Numbered from the stretch's first letter, positions 1-6,485 are shown. The stretch is 7,317 nt of DNA from an uncultured Lachnospiraceae bacterium (GCA_947651335.1 CANSYV010000066.1:1-7317), one strand, 5' to 3'. The notes: a model not told the origin generated them from the sequence alone. Numbers and translations: made by a program.

Positions 1-33
1 GGTACCGCAACAAAGGCTATGACTTTACGATAA

Positions 34-312
34 CATCCTCTACCGCTTACGACCCGCAATGGAAAGCCTCTGGACCGGAGCAATATTCTCCATGAAATGA
101 AAAGCCTCTGTGATATGGCGCAGGTGGTAAGCAGTAAAATATCTCCTCATAACCTACGGCATCTATTCGCGGTTACCTATTACAACCGGGAAAGGGATAT
201 TTGCCATCTGGCAGATCTGCTGGGTCATTCCAATATCAATACAACCCGTGTGTATACCCTGGTCAGCTATGAAGAACAGGAACAGCAAATAAATAGATTA
301 GGTTTGTTATAA
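34..312 (+). pseudogene. Tyrosine recombinase/integrase, C-terminal remnant
   Basis: This is the last part of the catalytic domain of a phage- or transposon-type tyrosine recombinase. Counting from the Met at 97, the box II signature HNLRH supplies catalytic His18 and Arg21, LLGH supplies His44, and the nucleophile is Tyr53 in TTRVYT. The homologous reading frame already starts upstream of that Met with TTRNGKPLDRSNI (about 49-87), so the Met is internal, not a true start. An in-frame TAA at 31-33 precedes it, no ATG or GTG start lies between 34 and 96, and the N-terminal DNA-binding domain, first catalytic Arg and Lys are absent from this frame. The upstream bases may continue the gene in another frame, which would mean a frameshift, but I cannot prove this. 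It is probably inactive: a scar of an integrated element. The fold assignment is firm; the pseudogene status is likely. Confidence 0.75.
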
Positions 313-315
313 TTG

Positions 316-345
316 TTGTGGCCTGCCCCTAAGCTGTGATATAAT
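316..345 (+). promoter_or_regulatory. Sigma-A type promoter with extended -10 for the paaK-ACT cluster
   Basis: A perfect TATAAT lies at 340-345 and is preceded directly by the extended -10 TGN (337-339). A weak -35 TTGTGG sits at 316-321 with an 18-base spacer. The start of transcription would fall near 352, giving a leader of about 70 bases before the ribosome binding site of the first ligase. It lies just after the recombinase remnant stop and is the only clear promoter found ahead of the cluster. Confidence 0.65.
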
Positions 346-348
346 AAA

Positions 349-360
349 TCACTGAAGTGA
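349..360 (+). promoter_or_regulatory. Small inverted repeat over the predicted transcription start (possible operator)
   Basis: TCACT-GA-AGTGA is a perfect 5-bp inverted repeat with a 2-base centre, and it covers the predicted start point downstream of the -10. A repressor site at this place would be plausible, but the arms are short and chance is a real alternative. Confidence 0.25.
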
Positions 361-407
361 ATGAAAATACGCTCTGGAATGCAAAAAAAGCATTTGGACG
401 AAATTTG

Positions 408-415
408 AAGGAGGG
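408..415 (+). promoter_or_regulatory. Ribosome binding site deciding the start of ligase 1
   Basis: AAGGAGGG ends 7 bases before the ATG at 423. The in-frame upstream ATG at 357 has no Shine-Dalgarno sequence and would lie only a few bases after the predicted transcription start, so 423 is the better start. Confidence 0.8.
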
Positions 416-422
416 AAATACA

Positions 423-1733
423 ATGATTTGGGCTCAAGAAGAGACTTTTTCCCGGGAGGAGATTCAGGCCATTCAGCTGCGTAAGCTAAAACAGGCTGTT
501 GCATATACCTATGAAAAAGTTCCCAATTACCGCATGAAAATGGATCAGGCGGGAGTAAAACCAAATGATATTCAGACGTTAAAGGATCTGGAAAAATTAC
601 CGTTTACCAATAAATCGGACTTTAGAGATAATTATCCCATGGGATTATTCGCGTGTCCCAAAAGCGACCTGGTGCGTATCCATGCCAGTTCGGGAACTAC
701 CGGAAAGCCCACGGTGGTGGGGTATACAAGGAATGATAAACATATCTGGACCAACAATGTGTCCCGCATCGCCTGTATGGGAGGGGCAACCGGCGAAGAC
801 ATTGTTCAGATCGCCTTCGGGTACGGACTGTTCACAGGTGCGCTGGGGCTTCATGCCGGACTGGAAAATATCGGCGCCACGGTAATCCCCATGTCTTCTG
901 GCAATACCAAGAAACAGATTATGTTCATGCAGGATATGGGGACCACCCTGCTGGTAGCCACCCCTTCCTATGCACTGCATCTGGGGGAAGCGGCCCGGGC
1001 CATGGGAATCGACCCGGAGGAGGATTTGAAAGTACATATTGGCCTGTTCGGCGGAGAGGGAATGACAGAGCCCATGCGGGATGAGATGCACAGAATCTGG
1101 GGTAAGAGCTTCCTGTGCACCCAGAACTATGGAATGAGTGAACTGTGCGGCCCCGGCGTATCCGGTGAGTGCGAACAGCTGCAGGGAATGCATGTGAATG
1201 AGGACTGGTTCATCCCTGAGATTATTGACCCCAAGACAGGGGAAGTGCTGCCCCCTGGCTCTAAAGGGGAACTGGTGGTGACCTGTCTGGGAAAAGAGGC
1301 ACTGCCCATGATACGCTACCGCACCAAGGACATTTCCAAACTGATGTATGAGCCGTGTCCCTGCGGGAGAACCACAGTACGCATGGAAAATCTGTCCGGG
1401 CGTTCCGACGATATGCTGGTTATCCGCGGCGTGAACGTATTCCCCACCCAGATTGAGGAAGTATTGCTTCAGATTCCGGAGATCGGGCCTCATTATGAGA
1501 TTAAAGTGGAGAGAAAGAACCGGCTGGATGTAATGACCATAACTGTGGAACTCATTGATGACCGTCTGCTGGATTCTTACGGGAAACTGGAACAATTAAA
1601 TGCCGGTATCCGCAAGAACCTGAAAGCCATTTTAGGGCTGGACGCGGTGATACAGATTGTGGCTCCTATGAGCCTGCAGAGATTCGAGGGCAAGGCAAAG
1701 CGGGTGACTGACCTGAGAGGCGAAGGGCTGTAA
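423..1733 (+). CDS. paaK: Phenylacetate-CoA ligase (AMP-forming), copy 1
   Basis: Cytosolic adenylate-forming enzyme that joins an aryl acid, classically phenylacetate, to CoA using ATP and releasing AMP and PPi. The 436-residue length is normal for PaaK. Visible motifs are the phosphate-binding loop [10 protein letters not shown] (89-98), the YGMSE adenine-site motif (236-240), TKD with the ribose-binding Asp303, the hinge [16 protein letters not shown] (326-341) leading to the small C-terminal domain, and the GKAKRV end motif holding the likely catalytic Lys424. Cys250, His257, Cys312 and Cys314 form a probable structural metal site. The start at 423 follows a strong ribosome binding site. 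It is first in a paaK-ACT-paaK-ACT array and has a paralogue at 2259-3554. The family also contains proteins annotated as coenzyme F390 synthetase; the exact acid (phenylacetate, hydroxyphenylacetate, indoleacetate or other) cannot be read from sequence. Family assignment is very secure. Confidence 0.95.
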   Translation: MIWAQEETFSREEIQAIQLRKLKQAVAYTYEKVPNYRMKMDQAGVKPNDIQTLKDLEKLPFTNKSDFRDNYPMGLFACPKSDLVRIHASSGTTGKPTVVGYTRNDKHIWTNNVSRIACMGGATGEDIVQIAFGYGLFTGALGLHAGLENIGATVIPMSSGNTKKQIMFMQDMGTTLLVATPSYALHLGEAARAMGIDPEEDLKVHIGLFGGEGMTEPMRDEMHRIWGKSFLCTQNYGMSELCGPGVSGECEQLQGMHVNEDWFIPEIIDPKTGEVLPPGSKGELVVTCLGKEALPMIRYRTKDISKLMYEPCPCGRTTVRMENLSGRSDDMLVIRGVNVFPTQIEEVLLQIPEIGPHYEIKVERKNRLDVMTITVELIDDRLLDSYGKLEQLNAGIRKNLKAILGLDAVIQIVAPMSLQRFEGKAKRVTDLRGEGL

Positions 1734-1817
1734 TCGACAGGATTCAAGTGCCGAAAGCCGGAGGGACTTTACAGCCGGCGGTATCATGATATGATTTTGG
1801 AGAGAAAGGGACGAAAT

Positions 1818-2237
1818 ATGTTAAAACAATTGGCAGTATTTGTGGAAAATCAGGCAGGAAGCCTTCGCAAAGTGACAATGACACTTCACGAGCAGAAGGT
1901 AAATATTTACGCATTTGCTTCTTTTGACACGCCGGAGTTCGGGATTCTGCGCATGCTGGTGGATAATCCGGAGAGGGCAAAGGAAGCTCTCACCAGCCGG
2001 GGATTTGTGACAAAGATCTGTGATGTGATTGCTGTGGAGCTTCCGGACGAGCAGGGGGGAATGGACCGTCTGCTGGCTGCGCTGTATGAGAGCAATATCA
2101 GCATCAACTACACCTATTCTTCCTTCGGCCGTATGAGCAGAATCCCGGCGGTTGTGCTTCACTCGGACGAAGTGTTTGAGACAGAAAATGTATTAAAATC
2201 AAAGGGCTTCACCTGTATGGAAAGCCTGGGTCAATAA
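1818..2237 (+). CDS. Tandem ACT-domain protein 1, partner of the paaK gene
   Basis: A 139-residue stand-alone regulatory-type protein with no enzyme domain. Two ACT folds follow each other: residues 1-70, with the classic ligand-loop pattern VENQAGSL (9-16), and about 71-139, beginning IAVELPDEQGGMDRL. ACT domains bind small ligands, usually amino acids, and control enzymes or transporters. This kind of tandem-ACT protein is often found next to paaK in anaerobes, so a role in sensing aromatic amino acids or their aryl-acid products is a reasonable inference; the ligand is unknown. The start at 1818 follows an AAAGGG at 1805-1810 with a 7-base spacer; an in-frame ATG at 1791 lacks such a site. 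It lies 84 bases after ligase 1 and 21 bases before ligase 2, and is probably co-transcribed with them. A similar protein follows ligase 2. Confidence 0.88.
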   Translation: MLKQLAVFVENQAGSLRKVTMTLHEQKVNIYAFASFDTPEFGILRMLVDNPERAKEALTSRGFVTKICDVIAVELPDEQGGMDRLLAALYESNISINYTYSSFGRMSRIPAVVLHSDEVFETENVLKSKGFTCMESLGQ

Positions 2238-2258
2238 AGGAAAGCGGGGAAATCTATT

Positions 2259-3554
2259 ATGATGTGGAATGAGCCAAAAGAGTGTATGAGCCGGGACGAG
2301 CTGTCTCATCTGCAGGGAGCGCGCCTGGTGAAAATGGTGGAACGGGTTTATCACAATGTACCCTTTTACCGGAAAAAGATGCAGATGATGGGGCTGGAGC
2401 CCGGCGATATCAAAGGGCTGGAGGACCTGGTAAAGCTTCCCTTTACCACCAAAGACGACCTGCGGGATAATTATCCCTTTGGCCTGGTGGCAGTGCCGGA
2501 AGAACAGATTAACCGGATTCATGCCAGCTCCGGTACTACGGGAAAGCCTACGGTGGTGGCATATACCCGCCACGACCTGTCTGTGTGGAGCGAATGTGTG
2601 GCCAGAGGGCTGACCATGGCAGGACTTGGCAGAAGTGACCGGGTGCACGTGGCCTATGGTTACGGCCTTTTTACAGGGGGCCTGGGGCTTCATGACGGGG
2701 CTGCGTACCTGGGCGCCACTGTGATTCCCATGTCCTCCGGAAATACCAAGAAGCAGATCACATTAATGGAAGACTTCGGGGCTACGGCTCTGGCCTGCAC
2801 GCCTTCCTATGCCATGCATCTGGCGGAGGCCGTGGTGGAGGCAGGACGGGTGCCCCACATAAAGCTGAAAGCTGCCATCTGCGGGGCAGAGCCCTGGACA
2901 GATGCCATGAGAGATACCCTGGAGCAGATGCTGAATATCAAAGCCTATGACATCTATGGCCTGTCCGAGATTATGGGACCAGGCGTGGCCCAGGACTGCC
3001 CGTATCATAAGGGGCTGCATATCTGGGAAGACCATTTTATCCCGGAAATCCTCAATCCGGATACCCTGGAGCCTGTGGGCCCGGGAGAGCGGGGGGAACT
3101 GGCCATTACCACAGTTACCAAGGAGGCTCTTCCTCTCTTCCGTTACCGCACCAAGGATCTGACCAGCATTGAGTACTCCAAATGTGAATGCGGAAGGACC
3201 CATGCAAGGATCGCCCGCTTCACCGGACGTACGGATGATATGCTGATTATCCGCGGTGTGAATGTATTCCCGTCCCAGGTGGAAGCAGCGCTTCTGGAAG
3301 TGGATGAGGTACTGCCCAATTATCTCATGACCGTAGACCGCCAGGGCAATCTGGATACACTGGAAATCCAGGTGGAAGTAGAAGAACGGTTCTTCTCCGA
3401 CCAGATGAACCAGCTCCAGAGCCTCACCAGGAAGATCGAACATGTGATCAAGCAGGCGCTGGGAATCGCTGCCCAGGTAAAACTGGTAGAGCCCAAATCC
3501 ATTGAGCGCAGTGAGGGAAAAGCAAAACGTGTGATTGACAAGAGGAAGCTGTAA
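2259..3554 (+). CDS. paaK: Phenylacetate-CoA ligase (AMP-forming), copy 2
   Basis: A second full-length PaaK-type aryl-CoA ligase of 431 residues, clearly paralogous to the first. All active-site motifs are intact: [10 protein letters not shown] (90-99), YGLSE (233-237), TKD with Asp300, [16 protein letters not shown] (323-338) and GKAKRV with Lys421. The possible metal site is kept as Cys247, His254, Cys309 and Cys311. Long identical blocks such as [16 protein letters not shown] occur in both copies, while the N-termini, residues around 175-230 and the small C-terminal domain differ more, so the copies may prefer different acids or conditions. The start has two adjacent ATGs (2259 and 2262); a purine-rich GCGGGGA at 2244-2250 fits the first. 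The next ACT gene begins 12 bases after its stop, with that gene's ribosome binding site running over this stop codon, which strongly suggests translational linkage. Intact motifs in both copies argue that neither is decaying. Confidence 0.95.
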   Translation: MMWNEPKECMSRDELSHLQGARLVKMVERVYHNVPFYRKKMQMMGLEPGDIKGLEDLVKLPFTTKDDLRDNYPFGLVAVPEEQINRIHASSGTTGKPTVVAYTRHDLSVWSECVARGLTMAGLGRSDRVHVAYGYGLFTGGLGLHDGAAYLGATVIPMSSGNTKKQITLMEDFGATALACTPSYAMHLAEAVVEAGRVPHIKLKAAICGAEPWTDAMRDTLEQMLNIKAYDIYGLSEIMGPGVAQDCPYHKGLHIWEDHFIPEILNPDTLEPVGPGERGELAITTVTKEALPLFRYRTKDLTSIEYSKCECGRTHARIARFTGRTDDMLIIRGVNVFPSQVEAALLEVDEVLPNYLMTVDRQGNLDTLEIQVEVEERFFSDQMNQLQSLTRKIEHVIKQALGIAAQVKLVEPKSIERSEGKAKRVIDKRKL

Positions 3555-3566
3555 AGGAGAGAGAAA

Positions 3567-4007
3567 ATGATCGTAAAACAATTATCTGTATTTTTGGAGA
3601 ATAAATTGGGACGGCTGCATGAGGTGCTGGAGATTCTGGCGGATAACGATGTGAATATCGTAGCCCTTTCTCTTGCGGATTCCTCTGATTATGGCATGCT
3701 GCGCATGATGGTTTCCGACCCGGAAAAGGGGAGAGAGAAGCTGAGAGAAAATGAATTTGCGGCCAAGCTGACAGAAGTGGTGTGCATCGGTGTCAGCCAT
3801 GCTGTGGGCTCTTTAGGAAAGGCAATGGGGAAATTGGCGGATGCGGGAATCGACGTGGAATATATGTACGCCTTCGCCAACGGCGATCAGGCTGCTGCGG
3901 TGATGAAATGCAGCGACCCGGAGGGTGCCATTGAGATTCTCACCAAGGGCGGATTCCAGGTTTATCAGGAAAAGGATGTATATTTGAAGCAGGTGGGAAA
4001 AGAATAA
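3567..4007 (+). CDS. Tandem ACT-domain protein 2, partner of the second paaK gene
   Basis: A 146-residue protein with two ACT folds: residues 1-72, with the ligand-loop pattern LENKLGRL (10-17), and about 73-146, starting IGVSHAVGSLGKAMGKLADAG. It matches tandem-ACT protein 1 in length, layout and the opening KQL-x-VF-x-EN pattern, but has diverged widely elsewhere. No catalytic, DNA-binding or membrane segment is visible, so it probably acts by binding a ligand and another protein; its ligase neighbour is the obvious candidate, though this is inference. The ribosome binding site AAAGGAG (3553-3559) overlaps the stop of ligase 2 and stands 7 bases before the ATG, so the two are likely made together in matched amounts. 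The polyphosphate:AMP phosphotransferase gene begins about 50 bases downstream. Confidence 0.88.
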   Translation: MIVKQLSVFLENKLGRLHEVLEILADNDVNIVALSLADSSDYGMLRMMVSDPEKGREKLRENEFAAKLTEVVCIGVSHAVGSLGKAMGKLADAGIDVEYMYAFANGDQAAAVMKCSDPEGAIEILTKGGFQVYQEKDVYLKQVGKE

Positions 4008-4043
4008 GTGTAACGGACGCAGGCTGTTAGGAACTGTCAGTGG

Positions 4044-4051
4044 AAAGGAGG
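4044..4051 (+). promoter_or_regulatory. Ribosome binding site that favours a GTG start at 4059
   Basis: AAAGGAGG ends only 1 base before the ATG at 4053 but 7 bases before the in-frame GTG at 4059. Spacing therefore favours the GTG, which makes the protein begin MLEKLDL, an opening that fits my memory of this family. Confidence 0.6.
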
Positions 4052-4058
4052 CATGGCT

Positions 4059-5549
4059 GTGTTAGAAAAGCTGGATTTAACGAAAGAAATGACGAAAGAA
4101 GAATATCAGGCCAGGATGAATATCCTGGAGGCGGAACTGGGAAGGCTGCAGCGCCAGTGCAGGAATCTGGGGATTCCTGTGATGATTGCTTTTGAGGGAT
4201 ACCCGGCTGCGGGCAAAGGCGTTCAGATCGGGGCGCTGATTCACGCCCTGGACCCCAGAGGATTCGAAGTCCATCCTGTGAAAAGGGAGACAGAAGAAGA
4301 ACGGATGCACCCGTTCATGTGGCGTTTCTGGACGAAAATGCCAGCAAAAGGCCGGATTGCCCTCTACGATACCAGCTGGTACAACAGGGTGCTTTCCGAG
4401 CGTTTTGAAAAAAGTGTGGGAAAAAAGGATGTGGCCCATGCCTTCGATTCCATTTTGTCATTTGAACAGCAAATCACCGATGACGGTGTGGTGCTGATTA
4501 AATTGTTCCTGGCTATTGACAAGAAGGAGCAGAAGAAGCGTTTTAAAAAGCTTCTGAAAAACAAAGAGACGGCCTGGAGGGTATCCGCTTCTGACAAAAG
4601 ATGCAGTAAAAACTTTGACGAGCTGGAAAAGGTTTACGAGGAGATGCTCCAGAAAACGGATACAGACTATGCCCCCTGGCATATCATTGAGTCTACAGAC
4701 AGAAGGTTTGCCACAGTGAAGATTTATACCATTGTCATCAACGCCCTGGCGGAGTGCATTGAGAAGGCGTCTGCGGGGAAAAAGGAAGACCAAAAGAAAA
4801 AACAGCTGATTGATGACCGGGCGCTGAAAGAATCCATATTGAGTAAAGTGGACCTGAACCTGTCCTATTCCAAAAAGGAATACAAAGAAAAACTGAAGAA
4901 GCTCCAGTCAAAAATCCAGCTGCTGCACGGGGAGCTGTACAGGAAGCGCATTCCGGTGGTGCTGGGATTCGAAGGCTGGGACGCGGGAGGAAAGGGAGGA
5001 GCCATCAAACGGCTCACTGAGAAAATGGACCCCAGAGGCTACACCGTGATTCCCACGGCCTCCCCCAACGACTGGGAAAAGGCACATCACTATCTGTGGC
5101 GTTTCTGGCAGGCCATGCCCAAAGCAGGGCACTTCTCCATATTTGACAGAACCTGGTATGGGCGTGTGATGGTAGAGCGCATTGAGGGTTTCTGCACCAC
5201 AGGAGAGTGGCAGAGGGCTTACAAGGAAATCAATGACATGGAGCGGGATTTGTACGATGCGGGGGCCATTGTCCTGAAATTCTGGATGCAGATTGACAAA
5301 GATGAGCAGGAGAGGCGCTTTACGGCCCGCCAGGAAAACCCGGAGAAACAGTGGAAAATCACAGACGAAGACTGGAGAAACCGGGAAAAGTGGGAGCAGT
5401 ATGAGGAAGCAGTTAACGAAATGCTCATACGCACCTCCACACCCCATGCGCCCTGGGTGGTGGTGGAAGGCAATGACAAGTATTATGCCAGAATAAAAGT
5501 ACTGGAGACTGTGGTAAAAGCCATCGAAGAACGGCTGGGGCAGGAGTAA
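4059..5549 (+). CDS. pap: Polyphosphate:AMP phosphotransferase (two fused PPK2 domains)
   Basis: Cytosolic class II PPK2-family enzyme that moves a phosphate from inorganic polyphosphate to AMP, giving ADP. Numbered from the GTG start (496 residues), two PPK2 domains lie in tandem, about 10-240 and 265-496. Domain 1 has Walker A GYPAAGKG (47-54, Lys53), Walker B Asp104 in LYDTSWYNR and a lid around 160-179. Domain 2 has Walker A GWDAGGKG (306-313, Lys312), Walker B Asp363 in IFDRTWYGR and a basic lid around 419-439. Domain 2 fits the family consensus better; domain 1 has Thr for the Arg after the Walker B Asp and a divergent lid, so domain 2 is probably the main catalytic unit. The length is right for the two-domain class, unlike one-domain PPK2 enzymes of about 230-300 residues. 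ATG 4053 is the alternative start. It follows ACT protein 2 in the same direction and may recycle AMP made by the ligases. Nucleotide specificity is inferred from domain class. Confidence 0.88.
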   Translation: MLEKLDLTKEMTKEEYQARMNILEAELGRLQRQCRNLGIPVMIAFEGYPAAGKGVQIGALIHALDPRGFEVHPVKRETEEERMHPFMWRFWTKMPAKGRIALYDTSWYNRVLSERFEKSVGKKDVAHAFDSILSFEQQITDDGVVLIKLFLAIDKKEQKKRFKKLLKNKETAWRVSASDKRCSKNFDELEKVYEEMLQKTDTDYAPWHIIESTDRRFATVKIYTIVINALAECIEKASAGKKEDQKKKQLIDDRALKESILSKVDLNLSYSKKEYKEKLKKLQSKIQLLHGELYRKRIPVVLGFEGWDAGGKGGAIKRLTEKMDPRGYTVIPTASPNDWEKAHHYLWRFWQAMPKAGHFSIFDRTWYGRVMVERIEGFCTTGEWQRAYKEINDMERDLYDAGAIVLKFWMQIDKDEQERRFTARQENPEKQWKITDEDWRNREKWEQYEEAVNEMLIRTSTPHAPWVVVEGNDKYYARIKVLETVVKAIEERLGQE

Positions 5550-5552
5550 GGC

Positions 5553-5708
5553 AGTACCTCTGCATTGCCGCAGGGCTTTCGGCAAATGACTGCCAGGCAG
5601 CCGCAGCAAAGCACCTGAATGAGGCGATACCCTCGCTTCGCTGGGGTAGACCCTGCGGTGGCATCGTCGATTGAAGCCAACGCGGCAATGGCGCAAATAG
5701 CGGGTACT
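5553..5708. repeat. 156-bp structured intergenic element with inverted ends (MITE- or REP-like candidate)
   Basis: The gap between the phosphotransferase gene and ispF is filled by a GC-rich palindromic block. AGTACC (5553-5558) at the left end is the reverse complement of GGTACT (5703-5708) at the right end, and CATTGCCGC (5563-5571) pairs with GCGGCAATG (5682-5690). Inside are CCGCAGGG (5568-5575) matching CCCTGCGG (5651-5658), a local hairpin CATTGCCG/CGGCAAATG (5563-5570 with 5580-5588, one bulge), the palindrome CTGCCAGGCAG (5590-5600) and TACCC/GGGTA (5628-5632 with 5644-5648). No U-tract follows, so it is not an ordinary terminator, and no protein gene is convincing in it. It could be a non-autonomous mobile repeat or a structured RNA; a genome-wide copy count was not possible here. 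Confidence 0.6.
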
Positions 5709-5762
5709 TAGTGTTTGAGTATCTATGAAAATGTCATGGGGATGGCAGACAGGAGGGAAATC

Positions 5763-6308
5763 ATGCGTGCGGGAATTGGCTACGATGTACACAGATTAGT
5801 GGAAGGACGGGACTTGATACTGGGCGGTGTGAACATTCCATATGAGAAAGGTCTTCTGGGCCATTCAGACGCGGATGTGCTGGTTCACGCCATTATGGAC
5901 GCCCTGCTGGGGGCTGCGGCTTTGGGCGATATCGGGGTTCATTTTCCCGACACCAGTGAAGAATACCGGGGGATATCCAGCCTGAAGCTGCTTCAGAGGA
6001 CAGGGGAACTGCTGGAGAGGCATCTCTATGTGATTCAGAACATTGACGCGGTGATTATCGCCCAGAAGCCCAAGATGGCTCCCTATATTCCGCAGATGAA
6101 GAAAAATGTGGCGGACATCCTCTGCCTGGAGGAAAATCAGGTGAATATTAAGGCCACAACCGAGGAAGGGCTGGGATTTACCGGGACAGGAGAAGGAATT
6201 TCCGCCCAGGCAGTCTGCTCCCTGGTGCCGGTGCTGGATACCCTGCCGGATGACAGGCGGGGAGCTGGCTGCGGGGGATGCGCAGGGTGTGGGGATTCGG
6301 GAAATTAG
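5763..6308 (+). CDS. ispF: 2-C-methyl-D-erythritol 2,4-cyclodiphosphate synthase, with extra Cys-rich tail
   Basis: Cytosolic enzyme of the MEP isoprenoid pathway, normally a homotrimer with one divalent metal per site, which cyclises CDP-methylerythritol 2-phosphate with release of CMP. Metal ligands are visible as Asp8 and His10 in GYDVH and His42 in [19 protein letters not shown] (33-40) and [15 protein letters not shown] (131-145) are family signatures for substrate and CMP binding. The start at 5763 has AGGAGG (5751-5756) 6 bases upstream; an in-frame TTG at 5715 has no such site. The protein has 181 residues, while the family usually ends near 155-160. The surplus (about 159-181) carries Cys170, Cys173 and Cys176 in CGGCAGC, which is unusual. 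It lies after the structured element and ends just before a terminator, so it may be read from the upstream cluster or from an unseen promoter. Confidence 0.96.
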   Translation: MRAGIGYDVHRLVEGRDLILGGVNIPYEKGLLGHSDADVLVHAIMDALLGAAALGDIGVHFPDTSEEYRGISSLKLLQRTGELLERHLYVIQNIDAVIIAQKPKMAPYIPQMKKNVADILCLEENQVNIKATTEEGLGFTGTGEGISAQAVCSLVPVLDTLPDDRRGAGCGGCAGCGDSGN

Positions 6309-6323
6309 CAAATTCTACAGGTC

Positions 6324-6360
6324 AAAAAACGCAGGCGATGGGGCATCACCTGCGTTTTTT
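6324..6360 (+). terminator. Strong intrinsic terminator after ispF
   Basis: The arm AAAAAACGCAGG (6324-6335) pairs exactly with CCTGCGTTTTTT (6349-6360). After one C-A mismatch the stem continues as GATG/CATC around a GGG loop. A six-T run follows the GC-rich stem, and the A-run on the other side would let it also work on the minus strand. It closes the ispF transcript and separates it from the secreted-protein gene. Confidence 0.93.
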
Positions 6361-6415
6361 AATGGGAGCTTTTAACTATCCAAATGTACAGATATGAGTT
6401 TTTCTCAAATCCATA

Positions 6416-6443
6416 TTGTAAAATGCGATAAAGTGCGTATAAT
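6416..6443 (+). promoter_or_regulatory. Sigma-A type promoter for the secreted protein gene
   Basis: -35 TTGTAA (6416-6421) and a perfect -10 TATAAT (6438-6443) are 16 bases apart. The predicted start near 6450 leaves a leader of about 36 bases holding the AAAGGAG ribosome binding site at 6473-6479. A small hairpin TGAG/CTCA (6395-6407) just upstream could be a control site but is weak. Confidence 0.7.
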
Positions 6444-6485
6444 TGAATAAAATAGCATACTTCAAAAGATAGAAAGGAGCGGTTT

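Noticed and set aside
1..6. GGTACC at the left edge, similar to the GGTACT end of the palindromic element
   Set aside because: A six-base match at a window edge means nothing without the sequence to the left.
645..1595. Long open frame on the minus strand (316 codons)
   Set aside because: It lies wholly inside ligase 1 with no ribosome binding site, and its translation shows no recognisable domain. It is a shadow of the codon pattern of the real gene.
1757..1779. Possible hairpin GCCGG/CCGGC between ligase 1 and ACT gene 1
   Set aside because: Only 5 bp with a 13-base loop and no U-tract; not enough for a terminator or attenuator.
2763..3581. Minus-strand open frame of 272 codons
   Set aside because: Antisense to ligase 2, in the same shadow position as the one over ligase 1; no domain and no start signal.
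5715..5762. N-terminal extension of IspF from a TTG codon
   Set aside because: No ribosome binding site before it, and the family begins at [10 protein letters not shown], which has a strong AGGAGG upstream.
4908..5792. Minus-strand open frame of 294 codons
   Set aside because: Antisense to the second PPK2 domain and running through the palindromic element; no recognisable product.
6395..6407. TGAG/CTCA inverted repeat just upstream of the secreted-protein promoter
   Set aside because: A 4-bp stem in AT-rich DNA is expected by chance; noted under the promoter but not claimed as an operator.
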